Positions 5,733-13,272 of a stretch of DNA of 30,416 nt are shown in pieces (the stretch's first letter is position 1; every line of letters starts with the position of its first letter). The position numbers and the translations under genes were made by a program. A model generated the notes under the pieces. It had not been told where the DNA came from and did not search any database. It was given only the letters and a program-made list of their open reading frames with translations. The stretch is from a virus: the IMG/VR virus record IMGVR_UViG_3300044522_001063, positions 1 through 30,416 of that record; one strand, 5' to 3'.

Positions 5733-6110
5733 GTTGTTTACAATGATTAGGTAATCTGTAAGCTTAAAATGTTTTGGCTCAAACTGTATGAATACATTCA
5801 TTATATTGTGAAATAATGTATTATTTGGTTATTTGGTTAGTTTACATTGATTAGGTTGTTATGTTTTTGAATGGTTTTGGGAAGGTTTTGTCTCAGTTTA
5901 TATGAATAGATTAAACTTTTGAGGGTTTATCAGGTAAGGTTTTCATCCAGTTTATATGAATAGATTCATATAGAATCGTAAACAATTGGGTTGATATAGG
6001 GGAAGCTCCTGATGCAATAGGGGAAGCTTAAAGGGGGAAGCTGGATCTGTTTTAGGAAGGTTTATGTCCAGTCTATATGAATAGATTCAACTGATTGTTT
6101 ACAATTGGGG
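5733..6110. repeat. GTTTACAAT-type repeats, four copies
   Basis: GTTTACAATGATTAGGT near 5737, GTTTACATTGATTAGGT near 5840, an inverted copy GTAAACAATTGGG near 5978, and GTTTACAATTGGGG near 6097. They interleave with the palindromic boxes, often about 20-100 nt away. A second protein-binding site family is likely. Confidence 0.5.
5999..6042 (+). repeat. Three copies of GGGGAAGCT
   Basis: Exact copies at 5999-6007, 6020-6028 and 6034-6042, spaced by 21 and 14 nt, between two palindromic boxes. Function unknown. Confidence 0.7.
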
Positions 6111-6206
6111 TGTTTGTTAAGATATCCAATACACTAGGGTATTTAGGTAAGAATTATTAGGTTGAATATATTCATACAGAAGTTTAAAAAAAAATAAAAA
6201 TAAATT

Positions 6207-6307
6207 GGGTGGGGGTGGCTCGGTCAAGGGGAGGGAGGGTATCTAGTGTTAACATAGGTAAGGTAGGTGGGTGGTGGGTAATGGGGTGGGTGAGGGGGTG
6301 TAGGGGG
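6207..6307 (+). other. G-rich tract with two quadruplex-capable clusters
   Basis: First cluster 6207-6239 has runs GGG, GGGGG, GGGG, GGG, GGG; second cluster 6283-6307 has GGGG, GGG, GGGGG, GGGGG with loops of 1-4 nt. Guanines are confined to the plus strand. The tract lies directly left of the AT-only segment. A C-rich run at 6637-6653 is the counterpart on the other strand. Confidence 0.65.
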
Positions 6308-6399
6308 TATAGGTAGTGCTATATTAAAGACCTCTCTTATCCATATATATATATCCATATTCTATTATAATATTTTTTTTTTTTTATATAGAGATACTA

Positions 6400-6549
6400 T
6401 TAAGACATCCAACCTTTATTTATATTAATCTATTCAACCTCTTCTACTCTTAATATATTCAACCTATCTTTGTCTTAATATATTCAACCTACTCTACTCT
6501 TAATATATTAAATGTCCTGTACTATGAATATATTATATCTGTCCACCAA
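6400..6549. repeat. 25-bp-period iteron array, five to six units
   Basis: Units begin at 6400, 6425, 6450, 6475 and 6500, exactly 25 nt apart, with a degenerate sixth at 6525. The core is TTAATATATTCAACCT in the two best units, with small changes in the others; the 9-nt tail varies. The core is the reverse complement of the palindromic box family (AGGTTGAATATATT at 6160). Confidence 0.85.
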
Positions 6550-6669
6550 CCTTGTGTACGAGATATTAAAGACAAACTTAGGTGCTAATTCCTGGAGATT
6601 GTCGAAACCCTATTAATATTGTCGAGGAGGATTTCTCCCCCCCCTCCCCTCCCTAAAAATAATTACCAT

Positions 6670-6722
6670 TTTTCCAAATCGTCAACTTAGAATATTTTCC
6701 AATTTTCCTAAATCGTCAACTT
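6670..6722 (+). repeat. Two direct repeats AAATCGTCAACTT
   Basis: TTTTCC followed by AAATCGTCAACTT at 6670-6688, and again with one extra T at 6703-6722. They lie just upstream of the late gene block, where a late-transcription activator would bind; a related TTGTCGA sequence occurs at 6599 and 6619. Confidence 0.6.
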
Positions 6723-6730
6723 GCAAAGTA

Positions 6731-6758
6731 TTGCAAAAATAGGAATCGATGTTACTAT
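6731..6758 (+). promoter_or_regulatory. Possible late promoter
   Basis: TTGCAA (6731-6736), 16-nt spacer, TACTAT (6753-6758), each four of six to consensus, 24 nt before the first late ATG. The weak match and the paired repeats directly upstream would suit an activator-dependent promoter. Low certainty. Confidence 0.35.
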
Positions 6759-6781
6759 GTTAAAATCAAAGGAGAACAATT

Positions 6782-7081
6782 ATGCCTTCAGACTCATCAA
6801 TGGCGATTTCGCAAACGATACCGGGAACAGTAACAATTGCTGCTAGTGGGGCAAGCCACATTCACGCATTCACATTGCAGGGCGATGGAGATTGTTCGGT
6901 ACAGTTTTTTAAAGCTGATGGAACAACAGCATTAACCGGATTGATTCATATTCCTTGCTATCAAATCTTTTCGCAAGCAATGCAATCAGTAGGTTTGATT
7001 CGTAGTGATGCGGGAATTAAATTAACGGTGGTAGGTAACGCATCAGGTAGATTAAGTGGGTTTGTTACTTATAACGCATAA
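6782..7081 (+). CDS. Small structural-type protein, 99 aa
   Basis: Not recognised. Ser/Thr/Gly/Ala-rich and beta-strand dominated (residues 12-99), with a V-T-I-A-A-S-G-A-S-H-I-H segment and a final S-G-F-V-T-Y-N-A strand, as in small virion or neck proteins. AAAGGAG is well placed before the ATG. It is the first late gene, 46 nt before portal. No terminase gene lies before it. Confidence 0.65.
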   Translation: MPSDSSMAISQTIPGTVTIAASGASHIHAFTLQGDGDCSVQFFKADGTTALTGLIHIPCYQIFSQAMQSVGLIRSDAGIKLTVVGNASGRLSGFVTYNA

Positions 7082-7127
7082 CCTTACCTAAACTTCCCCC
7101 GCAAATTGTAAACCCAAGAACTAAACC

Positions 7128-8912
7128 ATGAATTCTAAAAACCCAAGTAAAAAAGTTAAAGAATCCATTAGTTATGGTTCTGGTGAATATTCTTCAGGGT
7201 TTGGGCCTTTCTGGAATGATTCGGGTGCATACAATCCTTTTCAATTCCCTTCCGCTGGTCAAAACGGTTGGATAGATCCCGTACAGCTTGCAATTAGAGA
7301 TAATTACCTTTCAGGTGAGCAATTACCCGTTTATCTGACTTGGTGGCAATTAAAGAGCATCAGAGACAGGGCAAGGTATGTCTATGCTGTAAATGAGTTT
7401 GCTCATGGGATCGTTGGATGTTTTCAGAATTTTGTTGTTGGTGCTACCGGATTTAAGTGGCGGGTAGCAAATATTGATTTAAGAACACCAGTTCCTGAAG
7501 ACATATTGAAACGATGCCAAAATACTCTGGATATTTTCAGAGAATATAACAACATGGTTGAAGTTGAAAACGAGATAGTTTATCGGCTTCATGTTGATGG
7601 TGAAGTGTTCATCAGGAAGTTTCCTCAAGCAAATGGAATGCTTGTAATTAGATTCATAGAACCTGAACTTGTAAGAGGTTATGCAACGGATATAGGTTCA
7701 CCAAAAGATTCATTTGGGATAATTGCGGAAGAAGATGATATAAATTCTGTTCTTGGATATCAGGTTATTGAAAAGCCTTGGGAAACAAAAGAACCAAAAT
7801 TTATCCCTGCATCAGATATTATTCACATTAAGTTTGGAACTAATGCAAATGCAAAGAGGGGTTTAACTTCCTTCTATCCGGTGTTTCAAAATTTAAACAA
7901 TTGTGAAGATATTTTAGCTTCTACTGTAACGATGGCAAAAGCTAGAGCAAAGATTGCGATGATTCGCAAAGTTGCCAATGTTGCACCTGATTCAATGTCT
8001 AACCTTGTAGATGCAACGGTTGATGCAACGATTACTGATAATAATCCAATGACGGGTAATAACATGAAGCTTGAACGCTTTGGTTATGGATCTATCATTA
8101 CAACCCCCGAAAATATTAGTTATGAATTCCCCGGCATAAATGTTGATGCTGCTGGATTGATTGAAGTCCTTCAAGCTAATTTAAGATCCCTTGCCACTAG
8201 ATTTGGCATTAGTGAAACCTTAGTTTCTGGTGATGCTTCAAATAACAACTATTCATCCGCATTGATTGCAGAAGCACCAGCAAGAAGAACCTTTGAACGG
8301 TGGCAGGGTATTGTAGGAAGATCCTTGGCTGAATGCAGATTTGAACCAAACAAATCCCTTGCATGGACACAACTTAATTTAGCTGCTGAACATGGAATAA
8401 TACCAAAAGAGGTTTTAAAGAATCTGAAAGTTACTGCTGAAGCTTGTTCGCTTCAATCTAGAGATCATCAAAAAGAAGCAGAAATGAACAGAATGTATTT
8501 AGATATGGGTGTTAAGTCGATTCAAACAATTAGATCAGAAGTTGGTTTAGATAATGATACTGAAGCAAGTAACATAAACACCCAAGCAAATTCTAAACCC
8601 GGTTCATCTGCAACAGCAGCAGCACCCAATGCAGCACCAGCAGGAAATAAACCTGAAGGTGAAGCAACAGACAATGTTCAAGATACTGCTTTAAATGGGG
8701 CTCAAATTCAATCCCTAGTAAATGTAGTAACGCAATGTGTACAGGGGTTGTTACCAATTTCCGCTGGTATGGCTATTGCGAAATCATCCTTCCCACTAAT
8801 TCCGCAAAGTGTTATCGATGCAATTTTCAAAGATATCGAAGTAAAAAAAATACCAGAACCTGAAGCACCCAAGCCTTCCAACTCATTGACAACCGATACT
8901 AAGAAGGATTAA
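7128..8912 (+). CDS. Phage portal protein, 594 aa
   Basis: Forms the dodecameric ring at the capsid vertex through which DNA passes. Residues 60-170 carry T-W-W-Q-L-K-x-I-R-D-R-A-R-Y-V-Y-A-V-N-E-F-A, then G-x-V-F-I-R-K-F-P, and residues 225-260 I-P-A-S-D-I-I-H-I-K-F-G followed by R-G-L-T-S-F-Y-P-V-F, the spacing seen in lambda/HK97-type portals. Residues 370-395 (L-A-T-R-F-G-I-S-E-T-L-V-S-G-D) resemble the stem/clip region. The last 100 residues are a flexible Ala/Pro/Asn-rich extension, common in large portals. The length is normal for lambda-like portals. It sits directly before the protease/scaffold and capsid genes, as expected. Confidence 0.88.
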   Translation: MNSKNPSKKVKESISYGSGEYSSGFGPFWNDSGAYNPFQFPSAGQNGWIDPVQLAIRDNYLSGEQLPVYLTWWQLKSIRDRARYVYAVNEFAHGIVGCFQNFVVGATGFKWRVANIDLRTPVPEDILKRCQNTLDIFREYNNMVEVENEIVYRLHVDGEVFIRKFPQANGMLVIRFIEPELVRGYATDIGSPKDSFGIIAEEDDINSVLGYQVIEKPWETKEPKFIPASDIIHIKFGTNANAKRGLTSFYPVFQNLNNCEDILASTVTMAKARAKIAMIRKVANVAPDSMSNLVDATVDATITDNNPMTGNNMKLERFGYGSIITTPENISYEFPGINVDAAGLIEVLQANLRSLATRFGISETLVSGDASNNNYSSALIAEAPARRTFERWQGIVGRSLAECRFEPNKSLAWTQLNLAAEHGIIPKEVLKNLKVTAEACSLQSRDHQKEAEMNRMYLDMGVKSIQTIRSEVGLDNDTEASNINTQANSKPGSSATAAAPNAAPAGNKPEGEATDNVQDTALNGAQIQSLVNVVTQCVQGLLPISAGMAIAKSSFPLIPQSVIDAIFKDIEVKKIPEPEAPKPSNSLTTDTKKD

Positions 8913-8923
8913 AATATTTACAT

Positions 8924-10900
8924 ATGGCAAACGCATTAATTCAAAATCCTGTTGATCGAGAAAACCACATTGTTCACGGTGTGAAAGTTCTTGGATTCAC
9001 TTCTGCAAATGGAAGGATTTATGATTTTGCTGCTGTTAAGGAAGCTATTCAAAAATATGAAAAAGCTCCTGTTAACAAAGATCATAACATGGAAGAACCT
9101 TCCTTCTCTGATCGTCTAGGATGGCTTGAAAATGTGACTTTGCAAAAAGATGGGTTGTATGCCGATTTTCATTATAACCCTCATGCAGAGGGGATTGAAT
9201 CGTTTCTATGGTTCGCTGAACATAACGGTTTAGGTGATGTTGGATTTTCCCATTTAGTTTCAGGAAAGTATTCTGTTGATCCAGATGGAACGGAAAGAAT
9301 TACTAGAATTGATAAAGTTAAATCGGTTGATCTAGTTGCTAACCCTGCAACAACAAAAACAATATTTGAATCAGAAGTTAAGCCAATGGCGAATAAAGTT
9401 ATTGAAGAAGCAACTCAAGATGTAGGAACAGGTGATTCTGTTCAATACAGGGGTGGTTTTGGAACAATAAAAAACATTAAAAAATTTGATAAGGGAACAA
9501 TATATTCAATTAGAAATAGTAGGGGAAGCGAAGATACTTTAAAAATCTACGATGATGAAAATAAAAATACTCATGCGGATTGGATTTTGAAAGTTAAAAA
9601 GATTCCTAATCGAAAAGAAAAATCTCCCGCTGATCAAGGGTATGATCAAAGATCAGCATATAACGAATCAGATGAACCAGTTGTTTTTGGTTCTACTGTT
9701 ACAAAAACATTTTATGACAAGATGAAAAAACTTGCTGCTTCAGGAAGTGAAGAAGGTAAAAGGCAAGTAGCATGGATTGAAGACGAAATAAAGAAAAGCG
9801 AAAAAGAAAGAAAGATTCAAAAAGATTTGTGGGCAAAGCATCTTAAAGATAAAAAATCAAAATCTGAACAAGAGGGTAAACCAATGGATAAGAAGATTGC
9901 AAAAGAAGCTGGCAATGCAGCGAATAAAGCAAAGAAGAATGAATTGGATAGGAAGCAAGGCGAAGATTTTATGAAAAGAAATTCTTCTCTATTTAAACCT
10001 ACACCGGGGTTTCCAAATCAATTACCAGCAGATTACGATTATAAACCAGCACAAAAAGCCTTTGGAAGAAGTTTTAAAAAAGGTACATCTAAAGATGTTG
10101 GGGAAGATGATTCTGTAGATGAAGCATATAAAGACCAACCTAGTGATCCATACGAATTAGGTGTATTTCTTAGGAAACAAGGTGTAAAAAAACCTGATAA
10201 TCCTTTTGGAGATGGTATTGGTAAAACTTGGAATTCAGATCAATTTGATCGTGGATTTTCAGGAAGACCAAGAGCAATATTTAAAACTAAACCCGGTGAC
10301 CCCGGTGAACAAGAAGGAGATGATGAAATGGACAATAAGAAAATGATGGAAGAAGAAAATCCAATGCAACAAGAAGAAGCTATGCAAGAACCAATGATGG
10401 AAGAAGCAGATGATGTTTACGCAAAAGTAAAAGAAGTTTGCGAAGGGGAAGGTTCTGATGAAGAAAAATCCCAAAAGATTCTTGAAATGCTTGGCCTCTC
10501 CGGTGGTATGTCCGAAGGTGAAGGTGAACCTATGGAAGAAGCAGAAGAAGATCCAAAAGAAAAAGTTGGTTCTGAATCTGCTGTTCTTGAAGTCGATGAT
10601 GAAGAAGAAGAAGAACCCAAAAAAGAATCTAAATCGGAATTAGCTTCTTTGCGAAAATGGAAAGCTGAAAAGCTTAAGGAAGAAAAGATTGTGAATCTGA
10701 TTAAAGAATCTAATCTTGAACCAACCAAAGTATTCATCAAACAACTTTCAGCAATTGATTCTAAACTATGGAGTGAAGCAATCAACGATAGGAAGAAAGT
10801 TGCCTTAGTTAAATCTTCCGTTAAACCAATTTCATCTGGTTTGCAATCAAGAAGCGAATCCAGTTACAAACAATTTCTTGAATCCGTATTAGGTAAATAA
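8924..10900 (+). CDS. Prohead protease with fused scaffold, 658 aa
   Basis: Residues 1-150 look like an HK97-type prohead protease: K-D-H-N at 52-55 and G-F-S-H at 107-110 place a His (54) and a Ser (109) as the probable catalytic pair. K-S-V-D-L-V-A-N-P-A-T-T (133-144) is the usual end of the domain. Residues about 155-230 look like an SH3-like insert (G-D-S-V-Q-Y-R-G-G-F-G-T-I), then 230-460 is charged and low complexity. Residues 470-600 are very acidic and Met/Glu-rich, and 605-658 form a basic helix ending in K-Q-F-L-E-S-V-L-G-K, as expected of a scaffold. This architecture lets protease and scaffold be made from one gene and cleaved during maturation. An internal start (10328) may give free scaffold. 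Confidence 0.82.
   Translation: MANALIQNPVDRENHIVHGVKVLGFTSANGRIYDFAAVKEAIQKYEKAPVNKDHNMEEPSFSDRLGWLENVTLQKDGLYADFHYNPHAEGIESFLWFAEHNGLGDVGFSHLVSGKYSVDPDGTERITRIDKVKSVDLVANPATTKTIFESEVKPMANKVIEEATQDVGTGDSVQYRGGFGTIKNIKKFDKGTIYSIRNSRGSEDTLKIYDDENKNTHADWILKVKKIPNRKEKSPADQGYDQRSAYNESDEPVVFGSTVTKTFYDKMKKLAASGSEEGKRQVAWIEDEIKKSEKERKIQKDLWAKHLKDKKSKSEQEGKPMDKKIAKEAGNAANKAKKNELDRKQGEDFMKRNSSLFKPTPGFPNQLPADYDYKPAQKAFGRSFKKGTSKDVGEDDSVDEAYKDQPSDPYELGVFLRKQGVKKPDNPFGDGIGKTWNSDQFDRGFSGRPRAIFKTKPGDPGEQEGDDEMDNKKMMEEENPMQQEEAMQEPMMEEADDVYAKVKEVCEGEGSDEEKSQKILEMLGLSGGMSEGEGEPMEEAEEDPKEKVGSESAVLEVDDEEEEEPKKESKSELASLRKWKAEKLKEEKIVNLIKESNLEPTKVFIKQLSAIDSKLWSEAINDRKKVALVKSSVKPISSGLQSRSESSYKQFLESVLGK
10328..10900 (+). 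CDS. Possible internally started scaffold, 190 aa
   Basis: An in-frame ATG at 10328 is preceded by AGGAG at 10315-10319, an 8-nt gap, which is ideal. It would make a separate acidic, Glu/Met-rich, helical protein equal to the C-terminus of the protease fusion, the same trick as the lambda Nu3 scaffold nested within gene C. The rest of the parental gene has no comparable site. Function is inferred from the lambda precedent; only the start context and frame are seen. Confidence 0.55.
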   Translation: MDNKKMMEEENPMQQEEAMQEPMMEEADDVYAKVKEVCEGEGSDEEKSQKILEMLGLSGGMSEGEGEPMEEAEEDPKEKVGSESAVLEVDDEEEEEPKKESKSELASLRKWKAEKLKEEKIVNLIKESNLEPTKVFIKQLSAIDSKLWSEAINDRKKVALVKSSVKPISSGLQSRSESSYKQFLESVLGK

Positions 10901-10925
10901 ACAAACTATTTAAGGAGTTTCTACA

Positions 10926-11396
10926 ATGGCGATTCGATACAGTTTCAATACTACTAATCCTGTTATGGCTGAAGTTGATACAACTTCTGCAATCGCTTTA
11001 GGCGACCTTGTTGCACAAGTTTCAGGTGAAGTAATTTCTGCTGCTGATTTTACTTGGACAACCAACTTAGCAACAACCCAAGAAAATTTTGCAACAGCAT
11101 TTCTTGGAATATCTGGTCAAACTAAACTTGAAGATGTTGAAAAAATCTACGGTAACTCTGTAGCTAATCAAATCAGAATTGATTGCTCCGGTATTTATGA
11201 AGGTGATTATACAGGTGTTGCATTAGTTATTGGCGATTATGTTGGGCCTAGTTCCGCTGCTAGTGTACTGCTCCCGCAATCACTTGTTAAAGTTGCAACT
11301 GCTGCTTTAGCAATTGGTAGGGTTGTAGAATCTTTAGCTGGTAATGGAACTGTAAAATTCCAATTGCTATCCTCACTTAATTCAGTATCCCGTTAA
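10926..11396 (+). CDS. Head decoration-like protein, 156 aa
   Basis: Located between protease/scaffold and major capsid gene, as in phages with a decoration or head-stabilising protein. Beta-rich sequence with several Gly turns: V-A-Q-V-S-G-E-V-I-S-A-A-D-F near residue 30 and L-G-I-S-G-Q near 68, resembling DUF2190-type capsid accessory folds; K-V-A-T-A-A-L-A-I-G-R-V-V-E-S-L follows near residue 125. No transmembrane segment. Strong AAGGAG before the ATG. A decoration role is inference from place and composition. Confidence 0.6.
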   Translation: MAIRYSFNTTNPVMAEVDTTSAIALGDLVAQVSGEVISAADFTWTTNLATTQENFATAFLGISGQTKLEDVEKIYGNSVANQIRIDCSGIYEGDYTGVALVIGDYVGPSSAASVLLPQSLVKVATAALAIGRVVESLAGNGTVKFQLLSSLNSVSR

Positions 11397-11428
11397 ACAA
11401 ACTTTTTAATTTTTAGGAGATTTCGAGA

Positions 11429-12649
11429 ATGAAGAATCTAGGAAAAAAGCTTAAAGCATTTGGCAAGCAAAACGGTGTTTTAAAAACTAAAACCTACTTG
11501 GCAGAATCTATTGCCAAGGGTGATATCAGTTTAAGGAATGTATCGCTTAGAGGCCTTGCAGAAGGTATCATTGGCGATGATTGGGCCGAAAAGATGCAAC
11601 GGTTCAATGGGCCTGATCGAGTGTTTATGGAAGCATCTGAAGCGGTTGATGCAAGTAATTTTGCAGCAATCACCGGGCAGATTCTTATCACTACTGTTCA
11701 GGAAAAATACAAACTAGCAAACATGATTGGCGATGAATTGGTATCTACAATTCCCGCTGGTCAAAATCTTTCTAGTGAATTGATTCCTTGGCTATCTGAT
11801 ATCAGTCCTTCCCCTGATGTTGTTCAACCCGGTATGCCATATTCCCAAACTCAATTTAGTGGTAACTATGTACGCATTCCAGCAATCGAAAAGGTTGGTA
11901 GAATTTGTGCAATTACTGCTGAAATGATTTACTCCGATAAAACTTCCCAAGCTTTATCTAGTGCTGAATCGGTTGGAACTTATTGCGGTTTAGTTCGTGA
12001 AGAACGAATTTTAAACACCGTATTGGGTTTAACTGGTAGCTATGTTTATGGAACTGCTGTAGGTGCAGAATCAACCCTAAACACTTATAGCACTACAGCA
12101 CAAGCGGGAATGACATTCGGCTTTGTAAACAAAGTTGCATCTTATTCTTTAAGCAATTGGTCAAGTATTAATACTCTTGAACAATTGTTTTATAACATGA
12201 AAGATCCAAATACCGGAAAACCGATTCAGGTATTTGAACCCGGTGCAATGTCAATCCTAGTTATGCCATTCCAAAAGTATACTGCAAGTAGGATTCTTAA
12301 TCCTCAAACAGTTACTAAGAACGGTCCTTTTGCTACTAGTGGCGATGTTGAACAGCTTGAAAGTCCAAATCCTTTGGATACTAATTACAAGATTTTGACT
12401 TCTGCAAATGCAAGAAATCTTCTTGTAAATAGTGGTGTTGCTGCTGGAACTGCTGATAAGTATGTTTTCCTTGGCAACTTTAAAAAGGCTTTCTGTTGGA
12501 GAGAAGCAAAACCACTAGAAGTAGTTCAAGCTCCTGCAAATAACTGGGCCGAGTTCAATCAAGATATTACAGTTGCTATCAAGGCTTCTTGGTGGGGTTC
12601 GGTTGGTGTTCTTGATCCTCGCTATGTCGTTCAAGGTTTACCTGCATAA
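11429..12649 (+). CDS. Major capsid protein, 406 aa
   Basis: Builds the icosahedral shell. Place (after protease, scaffold and decoration genes), length and a TAGGAG ribosome-binding site fit. A positively charged N-terminal arm (K-K-L-K-A-F-G-K-Q) may be trimmed by the prohead protease. Residues about 255-285 contain E-Q-L-F-Y-N-M-K-D-P-N-T-G-K-P-I-x-V, and the C-terminus reads F-K-K-A-F-C-W-R-E-A-x-P-L-E-V-V-Q-A-P and V-L-D-P-R-Y-V-V-Q-G-L-P-A, a pattern I know from HK97-fold major capsid proteins. A rho-independent terminator follows, giving this gene the highest expected expression of the late block. Confidence 0.88.
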   Translation: MKNLGKKLKAFGKQNGVLKTKTYLAESIAKGDISLRNVSLRGLAEGIIGDDWAEKMQRFNGPDRVFMEASEAVDASNFAAITGQILITTVQEKYKLANMIGDELVSTIPAGQNLSSELIPWLSDISPSPDVVQPGMPYSQTQFSGNYVRIPAIEKVGRICAITAEMIYSDKTSQALSSAESVGTYCGLVREERILNTVLGLTGSYVYGTAVGAESTLNTYSTTAQAGMTFGFVNKVASYSLSNWSSINTLEQLFYNMKDPNTGKPIQVFEPGAMSILVMPFQKYTASRILNPQTVTKNGPFATSGDVEQLESPNPLDTNYKILTSANARNLLVNSGVAAGTADKYVFLGNFKKAFCWREAKPLEVVQAPANNWAEFNQDITVAIKASWWGSVGVLDPRYVVQGLPA

Positions 12650-12670
12650 CCCTCAGGTAAAACCCTCAAG

Positions 12671-12709
12671 GCCTGTACAGTTATTCCCTTTTCTGTACAG
12701 GCTTTTTTT
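12671..12709 (+). terminator. Rho-independent terminator after the capsid gene
   Basis: Perfect 10-bp stem (GCCTGTACAG at 12671-12680, CTGTACAGGC at 12693-12702), 12-nt loop, then seven T residues. It lies between the capsid gene and the connector genes, so downstream genes need readthrough or anti-termination. Confidence 0.92.
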
Positions 12710-12727
12710 CTTATAGGAGTATTTGCA

Positions 12728-12940
12728 ATGCCTACACCCGCTGAAAATATTCTTACCATTCGAGATAATTATATTGCAGCATTGTTAGCAGATTCTGCAA
12801 ATCCTCAACCATCATATTCTTGGGAAGGTGTTAGTGTTTCCAGAACTGAATGGAGACAACAACAACTTTTGAATGTAACGGAATGCAATAAGGTAGCAGC
12901 AGCATTAAACCCCCAAGAATTCCGTACTCAATTCATGTAG
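12728..12940 (+). CDS. Small hypothetical head-region protein, 70 aa
   Basis: Not recognised. Helical N-terminus (A-E-N-I-L-T-I-R-D-N-Y-I-A-A-L-L), a Pro/Ser/Trp-containing middle and a Gln-rich helix. Ribosome-binding site TAGGAG present. The order after the capsid suggests a head-tail connector or chaperone. Confidence 0.62.
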   Translation: MPTPAENILTIRDNYIAALLADSANPQPSYSWEGVSVSRTEWRQQQLLNVTECNKVAAALNPQEFRTQFM

Positions 12941-12948
12941 GAGTGTTT

Positions 12949-13272
12949 ATGCCTACTTTAGACTTATCGCAAGAATACAATGTTTTTGATAACCCTGAAG
13001 TTCTTATATTGCTTAATCCCGCTGGTGATACTGCAACAACTAATTACGGGTATCGTAGAGCAATTACAGTTGCTTACCAAGATCAATCAGGGGTTATGAA
13101 GGTTGAAAACATTACTAAATTTTTGGTTTGGAAAACTAATATAACCCCATTAGTTCCGCAAATTGATTGCGAAATAACTGATTCAAACGCTGAAAAATAC
13201 TATGTAAATAGTGTAGATAATCAGGGAAATCAAGAATATTACGGTTTAGACTGTACTAGGAAAAGCAGCTAA
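12949..13272 (+). CDS. Head-tail connector-like protein, 107 aa
   Basis: Not recognised by name. Beta-rich with two Cys near the C-terminal half (I-D-C-E-I and G-L-D-C-T). I start it at ATG 12949 because TAGGAG (12938-12943) precedes it; a GTG at 12943 would also read in frame. Ends in the TAATG overlap with the next gene. Place matches head-completion or stopper proteins. Confidence 0.62.
   Translation: MPTLDLSQEYNVFDNPEVLILLNPAGDTATTNYGYRRAITVAYQDQSGVMKVENITKFLVWKTNITPLVPQIDCEITDSNAEKYYVNSVDNQGNQEYYGLDCTRKSS

Larger units (their letters stand above)
5691..6178. repeat. Palindromic boxes TATGAAT-NN-ATTCA, six copies
   Basis: Copies at 5691-5705, 5785-5801, 5897-5916, 5953-5972, 6074-6090 and 6161-6178. 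The 5953 copy is a perfect dyad: 9-bp arms TATATGAAT and ATTCATATA around AG. The 5785 copy has perfect 6-bp arms around AC. The right-most copy is inverted (GTTGAATATATTCATAC). The same half-site recurs in the 6400-6549 array. Likely sites for a dimeric initiator or repressor. Confidence 0.75.
5686..6781. other. 1.1 kb non-coding hub, putative replication origin
   Basis: No credible gene in either strand. It holds scattered palindromic TATGAAT-NN-ATTCATA boxes on the left, a 25-bp-period direct repeat array on the right, guanine-rich tracts at 6207-6307, an AT-only stretch with a 13-T run at 6341-6390, three GGGGAAGCT copies, GTTTACA-type repeats, and a C-rich tract at 6637-6653. Leftward early genes diverge from its left side and the late genes start at its right. 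Iterons plus an AT-rich unwinding-type segment are the usual signature of a theta origin; a central regulatory region is the alternative. No Rep gene lies beside it. Confidence 0.6.

Noticed and set aside
10259-10785. Two antisense frames across the scaffold region
   Set aside because: They mirror the low-complexity acidic codons of the real gene (Phe/His- or Ser-rich products).
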